Below, one piece after another: positions 18,929 through 28,563 of a stretch of 43,999 nucleotides of DNA (positions are counted from its first letter, which is position 1; each line of letters opens with the position of its first letter). This stretch comes from Vicinamibacterales bacterium (GTDB lineage: Bacteria; Acidobacteriota; Vicinamibacteria; Vicinamibacterales; JAKQTR01). The notes beneath the pieces are model-generated. The model saw only the letters and a program-made list of their open reading frames with translations, had not been told where the DNA came from and made no database searches. The position numbers were made by a program, and so were the translations under genes. The stretch is from contig JALOKU010000047.1 in the NCBI GenBank assembly GCA_025456345.1, positions 1 to 43,999 of the forward strand. Reading direction: 5' to 3'.

Positions 18929-20164
18929 ATGATTCGCATCGTTGCCGCGTCGTCTGCTGATGCCTTCGCGCTGGTCGATCGCCGGGTGACGCGCGACGCG
19001 GGCCTGGTCCGGCGGGTGCGGGCCATTGTCGCGGCCGTGCGCCGGGGCGGCGACGCGGCCCTCGCCCGGTACGCCAGGCGGCTTGACGGGCTGGACGGCG
19101 ACATCGAGGTGCCGCCTGAGGAGGTCCGGCGCCTCGCCGGCACGGCGCCCCTCGACGCGCGCCGGGCGGTGGCCGCCTGCGCGCGCAACATCAGGCGCGT
19201 CGCCCGGGCGCAGCTGCCCCGTGCGGTGCGCGTGGCCGTGGCGCCGGGTGTCGCCATCGAGCACACGGTGACGCCCCTTCGCCGCGTTGGGTGCTACGTC
19301 CCTGGCGGCCGGTTTCCCCTGCCGTCGTCGCTGCTGATGACCGCCGTTCCTGCCCGGGTCGCCGGCGTCCCGGACATTGTCGCCACCTGCCCGCGCGTGG
19401 ATGCCGTGGTTGCCGCAGCCGCCATCGAGGCCGGGGTCACGCGGCTGTTTCGCCTGGGCGGCGCGCACGCGATTGCCGCGCTGGCGTACGGAACGGCGCG
19501 GGTGCCGCGAGTCGACAAGATCGTCGGGCCGGGAAACCGCTACGTGGCGGCCGCCAAGGCGCTTGTCGCCCCCGACTGCCCGATCGACTTCGAGGCGGGG
19601 CCCACGGAGCTTGTCTGGGCCACCAGCGGCGCGAGGCCTGAGTGGGTGGCCCGCGATCTGCTCGCCCAGGCCGAGCATGATCCCGACGCGCGGGCATTCC
19701 TCGTCACCACGTCGCGCCGCGAGGCCGACGCGGTGCGCGACCAGCTCCTGCGGCTCGCGCCGGCCGGCGGCGCGGCCGCCGAGGCGCTCGCGCACAACGG
19801 CGCGGCGCTGATCGCGGCGTCGCGCCGCGAGATGCTCGAGCTGGTCAACCGCATCGCGCCCGAGCACCTGGCGACCGACGATGAATGGCTGATTGCGCAA
19901 CGGCCGGCTGCGGGAACGATCTTCGCCGGCACCTGGGCGCCTCCGGCGGCCGGTGACTACGCGACCGGGTCCAATCACGTGCTGCCGACGGCCGGCGCGG
20001 CGCGCTTCCGCGGCGGCCTCAACGCGGCCGATTTCGTGCGCGTGGTGGCCGTGCAACGCGTCAGCCGCGCGGGCCTGCGCGGCATCGCCGGCCCTGCCGT
20101 CGCCATGGCCCGCGTCGAGGGGCTCACGGCGCACGCGGCATCGATCGAGGCGAGGGTGAGATGA
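18929..20164 (+). CDS. hisD: Histidinol dehydrogenase
   Basis: Last two oxidations, histidinol to histidine with NAD. Recognised by GCYVPGGRFPLPSSLLM, RLGGAHAIAALAYGT, the signature VDKIVGPGNRYVAAAK, AEHDPDARAFLVT, RIAPEHL and GDYATGSNHVLPT. At 411 residues it is slightly shorter than usual. The ATG at 18929 has AGGAGA at 5 nt; a GTG one codon upstream is too close to that site. The stop overlaps the hisC start as ATGA. Confidence 0.96.
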   Translation: MIRIVAASSADAFALVDRRVTRDAGLVRRVRAIVAAVRRGGDAALARYARRLDGLDGDIEVPPEEVRRLAGTAPLDARRAVAACARNIRRVARAQLPRAVRVAVAPGVAIEHTVTPLRRVGCYVPGGRFPLPSSLLMTAVPARVAGVPDIVATCPRVDAVVAAAAIEAGVTRLFRLGGAHAIAALAYGTARVPRVDKIVGPGNRYVAAAKALVAPDCPIDFEAGPTELVWATSGARPEWVARDLLAQAEHDPDARAFLVTTSRREADAVRDQLLRLAPAGGAAAEALAHNGAALIAASRREMLELVNRIAPEHLATDDEWLIAQRPAAGTIFAGTWAPPAAGDYATGSNHVLPTAGAARFRGGLNAADFVRVVAVQRVSRAGLRGIAGPAVAMARVEGLTAHAASIEARVR

Positions 20165-21204
20165 GCACCGGCTACCTGTACGAACCGTTGCCCGACATCC
20201 AGGCGGGGCGGAGACTCCATCTCAACGAGAACACCGCCGGCTGCTCGCCCGCCGTGCTTTTCGCGATCAGCCGGCTGACAGCCGAAGACATTTCGCTGTA
20301 TCCCGCCTATGAGCGGGCCACGGACCGCTGCGCGGCAGCACTGGGCGTGGCCGCCGACGCAGTCCTGCTGACAAACGGCCTGGACGAGGGCATCCTGACC
20401 ATGGCGCTCGCCTGGCTGCCGCGCGGCGGGACCTCGGAGGCGATCGTCGTCGAACCGGCCTACGGGATGTTCGGCCCGTCGGCACGCCTCGCCGGCGCCA
20501 GCGTCGTGTCGACGACGCCCCCGCCCGGCCTCGGCTTCGATCTCGACGCCGTGCGGGCGGCGATCACGCCCGCGACGCGCCTCGTGTTTCTCGCCAGCCC
20601 CAACAACCCGACCGGGGCCGTCGTGCCGGCCGACGGCATCCGGCAGCTTGCCGCGTCCATGCCGCCGGGCGGCGCCGTGTTCGTGGACGAAGCGTACGCC
20701 GACTTCGAAGGCCACTCGGTCATCGGCGACGTGGCCGGCACGCCGAATCTCGTCGTCGGACGGACATTCGCGAAGGCGTACGGCCTGGCCGGCATGCGCA
20801 TCGGGTGTCTCGTGGCCCAACCCGCCGTCATCCGGCAGCTGCGCGGCGCCATTGCGCCGTTCAGCGTGAACGTGTTCGCGGCCGCCGCGCTCGAGGCGGC
20901 CCTGGCGGACCGCGGCTACGTCGAGTGGTACGTCAGCCAGGTGCGCGCGTCGCGGGAACTGCTCTACGGCGCCTGCGCGCGCCTCGGCCTGCCTTTCTGG
21001 CGAAGCGCGGCCAACTTCGTGCTCGTGAGAGTGGGCGATGCGCCGGCGGTGCGCGCCGCCCTGGGTGCGCGGGGCATCCACGTGCGCGACCGGTCCGCTG
21101 CGCCGGGCTGCGCGGGCTGCATCCGCATCACGGCGGGCACGGTTGACGACACGAAGGCCTGCGTGACGGCCCTCGAGGAGGTGGTATGCGCAGGGCGGCG
21201 ATGA
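20161..21204 (+). CDS. hisC: Histidinol-phosphate aminotransferase
   Basis: PLP enzyme transferring an amino group from glutamate to imidazole acetol phosphate. Fold-type I marks: LHLNENT near the start, [16 protein letters not shown], and the PLP-Lys region [14 protein letters not shown]. The 347-residue length is normal. It is coupled to hisD by a 4-nt overlap and overlaps hisB at its 3' end. A general aromatic aminotransferase would share the fold, but operon position settles the role. Confidence 0.93.
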   Translation: MSTGYLYEPLPDIQAGRRLHLNENTAGCSPAVLFAISRLTAEDISLYPAYERATDRCAAALGVAADAVLLTNGLDEGILTMALAWLPRGGTSEAIVVEPAYGMFGPSARLAGASVVSTTPPPGLGFDLDAVRAAITPATRLVFLASPNNPTGAVVPADGIRQLAASMPPGGAVFVDEAYADFEGHSVIGDVAGTPNLVVGRTFAKAYGLAGMRIGCLVAQPAVIRQLRGAIAPFSVNVFAAAALEAALADRGYVEWYVSQVRASRELLYGACARLGLPFWRSAANFVLVRVGDAPAVRAALGARGIHVRDRSAAPGCAGCIRITAGTVDDTKACVTALEEVVCAGRR

Positions 21205-21773
21205 AGCGGGACACGCGGGAAACCCGGATCGCGGTGCGGCTGGGGCTCGAGGGACGCGGGCGCTACGACGTGCGGACGGGGATTCGCTTCCTCGATCACA
21301 TGCTGGAGCTGGTGGCGCGGCACGGCGGCTTCGACCTCCGCCTGTCGGCCGACGGCGATCTCGACGTGGACCAGCATCACACCGTGGAGGACACGGGCCT
21401 GGCGCTCGGCGAAGCGGTGTCGGCCGCGCTCGGCTCGCGCCGCGGCATCAACCGCGCCGGCTATTTCGTGATGCCGATGGACGACACGCTGGCGGTGGCG
21501 GCCATCGACCTCGGCGGCCGGCCGCACGCCGTCATCAGCACCGGTGTCCGCACGCGCATGGTCGGCGACCTGCAGTCGGAGCTGGTCACCGACTTCTTCG
21601 AGGGCTTCGCGCTGGGCGCGCGCGCCAACGTCCACGTGAAGGTCCTGTACGGGCGCTCGAGCCATCACCGCGTCGAGGCGTCGTTCAAGGCGTTCGCGCG
21701 GGCGCTGCGCGCGGCCTGCGCCCGCGATCGGCGCCTGGCGCGCGTGCTGCCGAGCACGAAGGAGCTGCTGTGA
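21186..21773 (+). CDS. hisB: Imidazoleglycerol-phosphate dehydratase
   Basis: Dehydrates imidazole glycerol phosphate to the acetol phosphate. The two metal-binding His motifs are [16 protein letters not shown] and [15 protein letters not shown], mirrored by the second half [12 protein letters not shown] and [20 protein letters not shown]. Only the dehydratase domain is present; no fused histidinol phosphatase, and no hisN or other phosphatase is seen nearby. The start at 21186 has AGGAGG at 4 nt. An ATG at 21201 would give an ATGA overlap with hisC but sits 19 nt from that site. Confidence 0.95.
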   Translation: MRRAAMKRDTRETRIAVRLGLEGRGRYDVRTGIRFLDHMLELVARHGGFDLRLSADGDLDVDQHHTVEDTGLALGEAVSAALGSRRGINRAGYFVMPMDDTLAVAAIDLGGRPHAVISTGVRTRMVGDLQSELVTDFFEGFALGARANVHVKVLYGRSSHHRVEASFKAFARALRAACARDRRLARVLPSTKELL

Positions 21774-22378
21774 TCGCGCTGGTCGATTACGGCGCCGGCA
21801 ATCTGGCCTCGGTGCGCAAGGCGCTTCGCGCGTGCGGCGCGGTGCTGCTCGAGCCGGCCGCGCCTGCCGATCTTGATCGCGCGTCGGCCATCGTCCTGCC
21901 TGGCGTGGGCCACTTCGCGGCAACCGCGTCTCTGGACGAGAGCTGGCGGTCGGCCATCCGCGGGCGTCTCGAGGCCGGCGTCCCGTTTCTCGGCATCTGC
22001 CTGGGCATGCAGTGGCTCTTCGAGGGCAGCGACGAGGCGCCGGACGTCGCCGGTCTCGGGTGGCTGCCCGGCCGGATCACGCGCCTGCCGGATCGTACGC
22101 CCGAAGGCGGCCGGCTGAAGGTGCCGCACGCCGGCTGGAACGTAGCGCGCGCCACGGCGCGCAGCCCGGTGCCGGGCCTGCAGGATGGCGCGTACTTCTA
22201 CTTCACGCACGCCTACGCAGCGCCCGTCACCGGCGCGACCGCCGCCACGACGATGTACGGCAGCCCGTTCGCGTCAGCCGTGAGGCGCGGCCTGGTCTGC
22301 GGCGTCCAGTTCCACCCGGAGAAGTCGGGCGCCGCAGGGCTGGCCGTGCTCGGCGCGTTCGTCGGAGGTGTCCGGTGA
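21770..22378 (+). CDS. hisH: Imidazole glycerol phosphate synthase, glutaminase subunit
   Basis: Produces ammonia from glutamine for HisF. It is a class I glutamine amidotransferase: [14 protein letters not shown] at the N-terminus, nucleophile Cys in [18 protein letters not shown], and the His/Glu pair in [10 protein letters not shown]. The 202-residue length fits. GTG start overlaps hisB (GTGA) and the stop overlaps hisF (GTGA), matching the need for equal amounts of the two subunits. Confidence 0.96.
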   Translation: MIALVDYGAGNLASVRKALRACGAVLLEPAAPADLDRASAIVLPGVGHFAATASLDESWRSAIRGRLEAGVPFLGICLGMQWLFEGSDEAPDVAGLGWLPGRITRLPDRTPEGGRLKVPHAGWNVARATARSPVPGLQDGAYFYFTHAYAAPVTGATAATTMYGSPFASAVRRGLVCGVQFHPEKSGAAGLAVLGAFVGGVR

Positions 22379-23151
22379 CAAGACCCGCACCCGATACGTT
22401 CGCTCGCCGCCTGATTGCCTGCCTCGACGTCCGTGCGGGCCGCGTGGTGAAGGGCGTGCATTTCGAGGGGCTCCGCGACGCGGGTGACCCCGCCGCGCTC
22501 GCGGCCCGCTACGACGCCGAAGGGATCGATGAACTGGTCGTGCTCGACGTCACCGCGACCGCCGAAGATCGTCTCGCCCTCGCGCGCACCGTCTCCGCCG
22601 TGGCCGCGAACGTGTTCATCCCGCTCGCGGTGGGCGGCGGAGTCAGGTCGGTCGACGACGCGGCGCGCGTGATCGACGCCGGCGCGGACAAAGTGGGCAT
22701 CAACACCGCGGCGCTCGGCGACCCGTCGCTCATCTCGCGCATCGCCAGCCGCTTCGGCAGCCAGGCGGTGGTGGTGGCGATTGACGCGAAGCGGGATGGC
22801 GATCGCCTCACGGTCTGCAGTCACGCCGGCCGCACGCCGACACCGTGGGACGCCGTTGCCTGGGCACGCGAGGCCCAGGCCCGCGGCGCCGGCGAGATCC
22901 TGCTCACCTCGATCGACGCGGACGGCACGCGTCGCGGCTTCGACTGCCCGCTGACAGCCGTGGTCTCCGGCGCGGTCGGCATTCCGGTGATAGCGTCGGG
23001 AGGCGCGGGGGCGCCGTCGCACTTCGTCGACGTCTTCTCTGCCGGGCGCGCCGACGCCGCCCTGGCCGCCTCCATCTTCCACGACGAGACCTGCAGCGTG
23101 CGCGCCATCAAGGCGGCGCTGCGCACACACGGGCTGCCGGTCCGGCTGTGA
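22375..23151 (+). CDS. hisF: Imidazole glycerol phosphate synthase, cyclase subunit
   Basis: TIM-barrel subunit that condenses ammonia with PRFAR, giving imidazole glycerol phosphate and AICAR. Catalytic Asp residues are in [19 protein letters not shown] (strand 1) and [15 protein letters not shown] (strand 5), with phosphate loops [12 protein letters not shown] and [13 protein letters not shown]. The 258-residue length is right. GTG start coupled to hisH; hisA follows after 6 nt. Confidence 0.96.
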   Translation: MTRPAPDTFARRLIACLDVRAGRVVKGVHFEGLRDAGDPAALAARYDAEGIDELVVLDVTATAEDRLALARTVSAVAANVFIPLAVGGGVRSVDDAARVIDAGADKVGINTAALGDPSLISRIASRFGSQAVVVAIDAKRDGDRLTVCSHAGRTPTPWDAVAWAREAQARGAGEILLTSIDADGTRRGFDCPLTAVVSGAVGIPVIASGGAGAPSHFVDVFSAGRADAALAASIFHDETCSVRAIKAALRTHGLPVRL

Positions 23152-23157
23152 GGCCCC

Positions 23158-23859
23158 ATGTTGATTCCCTCGATTGATCTTCGCCGCGGCCGTGTCGTTC
23201 AGCTGGTTCAGGGAGAGCGCCAGGCCCTGGCCTTCGACGACGTGTTCGAGTGGGTGGAGCGGTTCGCGCAGTACCCGCGGGTGCAACTGATCGATCTCGA
23301 TGCGGCGATGGGCACGGGCGATAACCGGAGCCTCGTGGCGGACATCTGCCGGAGGCTGCCCTGCCGCGTCGGCGGCGGCCTGCGGACAAGCGAGGCCGCG
23401 GCCCTGGCCCTCGAGGCCGGCGCGCGGGAAGTGATTGTCGGATCGGCGCTCTTCACGGCCGGCGGGGCGGACGCGGCGTTCGCGGCGTCACTCGCCCGCG
23501 CGTGCGGCGCGGCACGGGTGATCGCGGCCGTCGACGCGCGCGAAGGACGGGTCGCCGTGAAGGGGTGGAGCGAGACGCTCGCGATCAGCCCCGCCGACGC
23601 GGCCCGCCAGCTGGAGCCGTGGTGCGGGGGCGTGCTCTACACCCACATCGACACCGAGGGCCTGATGGGAGGGATCGACATGGAGGCCGTCCGGGCCGTC
23701 CGTGACGCCACGTCGCGCCGCCTCTCGGCCGCCGGCGGGATCACCTCGTGGGACGAGATCAACGCCCTCGACGCGATGGGCATCGACGCGGTGGTGGGGA
23801 TGGCCGTCTACACCGGGACGCTCGAACTCAGGGACTGGGGACTGGGCGCTCGGCGCTAG
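23158..23859 (+). CDS. hisA: ProFAR isomerase (HisA)
   Basis: TIM-barrel isomerase preceding HisF in the pathway. Marks: IPSIDLRRGRVVQLVQGE with the catalytic Asp, RVQLIDLDAAMG, VGGGLRTSEAA, YTHIDTEGLMGGID with the second catalytic Asp, and SAAGGITSWDEI. The last nine residues or so, from RDWGLG, are encoded by the heptad repeat that also supplies the TAG stop. A PriA-type dual enzyme is not suggested since the trp genes are not in view and the operon is otherwise ordinary. Confidence 0.94.
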   Translation: MLIPSIDLRRGRVVQLVQGERQALAFDDVFEWVERFAQYPRVQLIDLDAAMGTGDNRSLVADICRRLPCRVGGGLRTSEAAALALEAGAREVIVGSALFTAGGADAAFAASLARACGAARVIAAVDAREGRVAVKGWSETLAISPADAARQLEPWCGGVLYTHIDTEGLMGGIDMEAVRAVRDATSRRLSAAGGITSWDEINALDAMGIDAVVGMAVYTGTLELRDWGLGARR

Positions 23860-23943
23860 TCGGACGCGGCCGTCGCCGCGTGGGTGCCCCGCAAGCGTGA
23901 CGGCGTGACTGACTAGCCCCTAGCGCCTAGTCCCTAGCCCCTA
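23831..23943. repeat. Long heptad inverted repeat, copy 2 of the 111-113 nt element
   Basis: Left arm (23831-23858): GGGACTG, GGGACTG, GGCGCTC, GGCGCTA. Right arm (23916-23943): GCCCCTA, GCGCCTA, GTCCCTA, GCCCCTA. The core shares GACGCGGC-N-GTCGCCGCGTG and TGACTGAC with the reverse complement of 851-961. The hisA TAG lies in the left arm and the complement of the peptidase TAG in the right arm, so both convergent genes end inside the element. A bidirectional terminator role is plausible here. Confidence 0.82.
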
Positions 23944-25572
23944 GAACAAGTTCGTGTACTTGCTCCACAAGTCCTCGGCCAGCTTCCAGTAGGCGTCCAC
24001 CGCCCCGTTCGCCACGTCGTGGGAGTACTTCGTCAGGTAGGCGCGGGCCTTCGCCGGGTCTTGCTTGTACAGCGCCACCGCCTCCGCCTCGACGGTGGCC
24101 TGGTCTGCCCAGGCCTTCTCCTCGATCGGCCGCCAGACCTTCTCGATGTCCTTCACCATCTCCTGCCAGCGCAGGAACGCGAGCTGGCTGACCTGCCGGT
24201 ACGCCCACCACGCGCTGTCGCGGCGGAACTTCGCGCGGCCGTCCACCATGTAGCTCGCCGGCATCTGGTCGATGCCGATGTAGAACGGCGTGTGCGGGGT
24301 GGTCATCGGGTTGTCGTAGCCGAGCCACACCACGCCGCCGACCCCATCCGGCAGCCACTTGCGGGACTGGGTCACCGACAGGTACGTCGCGCGCTTGCAG
24401 GCGATCGTCCGCTCGGGGGTGATCCTGAACAGGTCCAGGTAGTCGTTGTTCATGAACGGGTTGGCCACCGGGCTCTTCACGGCCTTCCCCTCGCGGTCCA
24501 CCCTGAGCAGCGTGCGGGTCATGTCGAAGGGCGTCCCTTCGTAGGTGTCGCGGAACAGGTCGAAGACGTCCTTCACCGACAGCTTCTTCTCCGGCTTCAC
24601 CGACAGCGGGTAGTGCTCCGAGTTCGGATCGAGGCGCAGCGAGGGCGCCAGGCGGCTCAGGGCGCGCCACTCGCGCCGGCGGCTGCCGAGGGAGTTGCGC
24701 GACCCGTAGACGGTGCAGAACTCGAACGGCTCGCCGCTCGTCGCGCTCCACCAGCCGAGTTCCTCGGCCAGGCTGTGGACGTTGGCCGACGCCATGACGT
24801 TCGCCCCGTCCTTCAGGTCAATCCGCCGGATGCGCGGGGCATTCGCCGACACCGCCACCTCGTCGTCCGGGATGCGCACCGCCGCCCAGACGGCGCCCTT
24901 CTTGCCGCGGCCCGGCCCCATGATCTCGAAGAACCAGACCTCGTCTTTGTCCGCGAAGGTGAAGGCCTCGCCGTAGTCGTTGTAGCCGTAGCGCTTCGTC
25001 AGGTCGTCGGCGATGGTGATGGCTTCCCGCGCCGTCCTCGCGCGCTCGAGGACCAGCCGGTAGAGTTCCGGGCAGTCGATGATGCCGACGTCGCTCTTGA
25101 GCTCGCGCCTGCCGCCGAAGGTCGTCTCCCCGATGGCGAGCTGGTGCTCGTTCATGATCGGGTACGCCGCGTTCAGGAACTTGTAGGTCTGCGGCACCTG
25201 CGGGATCTCGCCGGCCGGCACGCGGTCGGGGTCGTTCGGCCCCTTCGTCTCTTTCGGGTCCATCCACAGCGTGGCCATTGCGCCGGGCTTGTGGGACTGG
25301 GCCGGCACCATGTCCATCCACGTCCGGTCCGTGGTGCTGTCGCAGGAATGCGACGTCATCGTCGATCCGTCTACCGACGCCGCCTTCCCCACCAGGATGC
25401 TCGTGCAGCCTTCGCACTCGCAGACCGGCGCCTCGGCCTGGTTGGTCTGGCTGACGGCGGGCGTGCCAACGGGCGACTGCAGCTTCTGAGCCAGGCCGGG
25501 CTGCAGCCAGAGCAGCGCTGCGCACACGACGAGAAGAGCGGACAACCTGCGGAGCGTGGCGAGGTGCAGCAT
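23941..25572 (-). CDS. Secreted dipeptidase-like protein, peptidase family C69
   Basis: Ntn-type cysteine peptidases that cleave dipeptides. A signal peptide (LRRLSALLVVCAALLWLQPGLAQ) covers residues 1-29. The mature region has CECEGCTSILVGKAASVDGS; Cys56, before Thr-Ser, is the expected nucleophile, and the VDGSTMTSHSCD stretch matches the family. Later landmarks are QLAIGETTFGGRREL, AREAITIADDL and a long C-terminal part rich in Trp and Tyr. At 543 residues it is within range for exported C69 members. It is divergent from the rhamnosidase, 167 nt away. Its stop codon lies in the repeat element shared with hisA. Confidence 0.85.
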   Translation of the reverse strand: MLHLATLRRLSALLVVCAALLWLQPGLAQKLQSPVGTPAVSQTNQAEAPVCECEGCTSILVGKAASVDGSTMTSHSCDSTTDRTWMDMVPAQSHKPGAMATLWMDPKETKGPNDPDRVPAGEIPQVPQTYKFLNAAYPIMNEHQLAIGETTFGGRRELKSDVGIIDCPELYRLVLERARTAREAITIADDLTKRYGYNDYGEAFTFADKDEVWFFEIMGPGRGKKGAVWAAVRIPDDEVAVSANAPRIRRIDLKDGANVMASANVHSLAEELGWWSATSGEPFEFCTVYGSRNSLGSRRREWRALSRLAPSLRLDPNSEHYPLSVKPEKKLSVKDVFDLFRDTYEGTPFDMTRTLLRVDREGKAVKSPVANPFMNNDYLDLFRITPERTIACKRATYLSVTQSRKWLPDGVGGVVWLGYDNPMTTPHTPFYIGIDQMPASYMVDGRAKFRRDSAWWAYRQVSQLAFLRWQEMVKDIEKVWRPIEEKAWADQATVEAEAVALYKQDPAKARAYLTKYSHDVANGAVDAYWKLAEDLWSKYTNLF

Positions 25573-25739
25573 GGGTGTGGGTCCTGTCGGAAGCGAGGCT
25601 CGCGGTAACGGGGGCTGTACTCTCGCGGGGAGGATACCACAGGGCCAGCCGAAGAGCTCGACGCCATCCGCCCGCGCCTCCGCCCGCGCCATCCGCCCCC
25701 GGGAGCCGGTAGTATAGGCGGCGTGAGGAGGCCTGTCCC
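25573..25739. other. Divergent intergenic region, peptidase C69 and rhamnosidase
   Basis: It should hold two promoters, but none is convincing: GGTATCCT on the minus strand and GTATAGG on the plus strand are the nearest -10-like hexamers. The only firm element is AGGAGG at 25726-25731, 8 nt before the rhamnosidase GTG. No heptad array is present here. Confidence 0.5.
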
Positions 25740-28550
25740 GTGCGCGTGCATTACTGCCTGCCGCTGGTGATTTCGGCTGCCGTGCTGTGGCCGGCAGCGC
25801 AGCCGGGCTCTCCCGAAGGCGCGGTGGTCGCCGCCGGCCTGCGCTGCGAGTCCCGCATCGATCCGCTCGGCATCGACGAAGCGCACCCGCGCCTGAGCTG
25901 GGTCCTGGAGTCGGCCCGGCGCGGGCAGGAACAGGCGGCGTATCAGGTGCTCGTCGCGACAAGCCCGGCCGCGCTCGCCGCGCACCGCGGCGACCTCTGG
26001 GATTCCGGCAAGGTCGTCAGCAGCCAGTCCGTGCAGGTCGCCTACGCCGGCGCCCCTCTCGACAGCCGGGCCGTCTGTTACTGGAAGGTCCGCGTGTGGG
26101 ACGCCTCTGGCCGCGTCTCGCCGTGGAGCGCACCGGCCCGCTGGGAAATGGCCCTCCTCAGCCCGCGCGACTGGACCGCGGTGTGGGTGAACGACGGCAA
26201 ACCCAATCCCGCCTCCGACGAAGGCTTCTACAAGGAGGACCCGGCGCCCCTCTTCCGGCGGGAGTTCACGCTTCGGGCGGCGGTCGTTCGGGCGCGGCTC
26301 TACATCACGGGCCTGGGGTACTACGAAGCCTCGCTCAACGGCGCGCGGGTTGGTGACCGCGTGCTCGACCCGGGATGGACGGCGTATGCGTCGCGCGTCT
26401 ACTACAGCACGTACGACGTTACCCGGGAGCTTCGCCACGGGGCCAACTGCCTCGGCGTGACGGTCGGCAACGGCTGGTACAATCCGCTTCCCCTGCGCAT
26501 GTGGGGCCGCCTGAACCTGCGCGAACATCTGGCGGTCGGACGGCCGCGTTTTGTCGCGCAGCTCGAGGTGGAACTGGCCGACGGCTCACGGCATGCGATC
26601 GTGAGCGACCCCGGCTGGCGGGTTGCCGACGGCCCGCTGCGTTTCAACAGCGTGTACCTGGGCGAAGCGTACGATGCCCGCCTCGAGCCGGACGGCTGGA
26701 ACCGGCCCGGGTTCGACGACACCGCCTGGCGCCGCGCCGCGGCAGCGCCCGAGCCGGTCGGCAGGCTCCAGGCGCAGCCGCAGCCGCCGATCCGGGTCAC
26801 GGCGACGCTTCTGCCACGGGCCCTGCTCGAGCCTGGGCCGGGCGTATTCATCTTCGACCTCGGGCAGAACTTCGCAGGCTGGGCCAGCCTCACCCTGACG
26901 GCGCCGCCCGGCACCCGCATCACGCTGCGGTACGGCGAACTGCTGAACGCCGACGGCACGCTCAACCCGCTCACGAGCGTGGCAGGTCAGATCAAAGGCC
27001 GCCGGACGGCGAAGGACGGCACCTCACAGCCAATCGGCGGCCGCGGATCGCCCGACGTCGCGTGGCAGGCGGACACGTATGTGGCGCGCGGAGGCGGCCC
27101 CGAAACCTACACGCCGAAGTTCACGTTTCACGGGTTCAGGTACGTCGAGGTCCAGGGCTACCCGGGCCGGCCCGCGCCTGACGCGCTGAAGGGCCTGCGC
27201 CTCAACGCCGACGTCGAAGCCGCCGGGTCGTTCGCGAGTTCAAGCACGCTGCTCAACCGGATCCAGGAGATGACGCGCTGGACCTTCCTGAGCAATCTGT
27301 TCAGCGTGCAGTCCGACTGCCCGCACCGCGAGAAGTTCGGCTACGGCGGCGACATCGTCGCCACGAGCGATGCCATGCTGCTCAACTTCGATATGGCCGG
27401 GCTCTACGCGAAGTCGGTCGTCGACTGGAGCGACGCCGCCCGCAGCGACGGGATGCTCACCGACACGGCGCCGTTTGTCGGGATCCAGTACTGCGGCGTG
27501 GGCTGGGCCATGGTTCACCCGGTCCTCCAATCGCAGCTCTACGCGTACTACGGTGATCGGCGCCTCATCGAGCATCAGTACGAGACCTCGCGCCGATGGC
27601 TGGACAGGCTGGCCGCCGCCAACCCTGGGCACATCATCAAGGACGGGCTCGGCGACCACGAGGCGCTGGCCGCCTCGGCGCCGGAGCTTCTCCTCACGCC
27701 GCTGTACGTCGAAAGTGCGAGGCTGGTGGCGCGCCTGGCGGCGATTCTCGGCCGCCGTGAAGACGCGGCCCGCTACTCCGCGCTGGCCGACGCGGTGGCG
27801 GCGGCATTCTCGGACTACCGCCGGAAGGCCGAGGCCGCGGCGCCGGACGCGCGCACCCAGAGCACGATCGCGTACGCGCTGCACGCGGGGCTGGTGCCGC
27901 CCGCCGAGCGCGCGGCCGCCGTCCAGTGGCTGCTCGACGACATCCGCCACGCGCGCGGCGGCCACCTCGCCACGGGCATCTTCGGGACGAACTTCGCGCT
28001 GGATGCGCTCTCGCGCGAAGGCCACGCGCAGGCCGTGTTCGACATGGTCACGCAGGAGACGTTCCCCGGGTGGGGCTACATGCTGGCTGGCGGCGCGACC
28101 GCGCTGTGGGAGCACTGGGCCTTCAGCGACAATACCTACTCGCACAACCATCCGATGTTCGGCTCGATCAGCCAGTGGTTCTTCAACTGGCTGGGCGGTA
28201 TTCAGCCCGGCGACGGCGCGGCGGGCTTCGACCGCGTCGTCATCCGGCCGCAGATGGTCCGTGGGCTCGACTGGGTGCGATCGTCGTACCGGTCCGTTCG
28301 CGGGTTGATCGTCTCGAACTGGTCACGCACGGCGGACGGGACCGAATGGCACATCACGATTCCCGTCAACGCCACGGCGCGGATCGTCCTCCCGGTTGAC
28401 GCGCTCGATGGCCTCCGGGAAGGGCCGGGGTCCGGCGTGCCGGCCGGACGCGCGGAAGGCATTCGCGACGCGCACATGGAGGGCGGATTCGCGGTGATCA
28501 CCGCGGGCTCGGGCGCCTATCGCTTCGTGTCGCGGCCGGGGACCGAATAG
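25740..28550 (+). CDS. Secreted alpha-L-rhamnosidase, glycoside hydrolase family 78
   Basis: Removes terminal rhamnose from plant or bacterial glycans. The 936-residue protein has a short signal peptide, an N-terminal Fn3-like segment (LRCESRIDPLGIDEAHPRLSWVLES), the beta-sandwich with FRREFTL and YITGLGYYEASLNG, and the six-hairpin catalytic domain. The catalytic-acid region is SVQSDCPHREKFGYGGD, followed by the aromatic WALW-type run ALWEHWAFSDNTYSHNHPMFGS. The start is GTG with AGGAGG at 8 nt. It meets the DUF5916 gene tail to tail 13 nt away. Substrate specificity within GH78 cannot be read from sequence. Confidence 0.92.
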   Translation: MRVHYCLPLVISAAVLWPAAQPGSPEGAVVAAGLRCESRIDPLGIDEAHPRLSWVLESARRGQEQAAYQVLVATSPAALAAHRGDLWDSGKVVSSQSVQVAYAGAPLDSRAVCYWKVRVWDASGRVSPWSAPARWEMALLSPRDWTAVWVNDGKPNPASDEGFYKEDPAPLFRREFTLRAAVVRARLYITGLGYYEASLNGARVGDRVLDPGWTAYASRVYYSTYDVTRELRHGANCLGVTVGNGWYNPLPLRMWGRLNLREHLAVGRPRFVAQLEVELADGSRHAIVSDPGWRVADGPLRFNSVYLGEAYDARLEPDGWNRPGFDDTAWRRAAAAPEPVGRLQAQPQPPIRVTATLLPRALLEPGPGVFIFDLGQNFAGWASLTLTAPPGTRITLRYGELLNADGTLNPLTSVAGQIKGRRTAKDGTSQPIGGRGSPDVAWQADTYVARGGGPETYTPKFTFHGFRYVEVQGYPGRPAPDALKGLRLNADVEAAGSFASSSTLLNRIQEMTRWTFLSNLFSVQSDCPHREKFGYGGDIVATSDAMLLNFDMAGLYAKSVVDWSDAARSDGMLTDTAPFVGIQYCGVGWAMVHPVLQSQLYAYYGDRRLIEHQYETSRRWLDRLAAANPGHIIKDGLGDHEALAASAPELLLTPLYVESARLVARLAAILGRREDAARYSALADAVAAAFSDYRRKAEAAAPDARTQSTIAYALHAGLVPPAERAAAVQWLLDDIRHARGGHLATGIFGTNFALDALSREGHAQAVFDMVTQETFPGWGYMLAGGATALWEHWAFSDNTYSHNHPMFGSISQWFFNWLGGIQPGDGAAGFDRVVIRPQMVRGLDWVRSSYRSVRGLIVSNWSRTADGTEWHITIPVNATARIVLPVDALDGLREGPGSGVPAGRAEGIRDAHMEGGFAVITAGSGAYRFVSRPGTE

Positions 28551-28563
28551 GCCCCTGGCCTCC

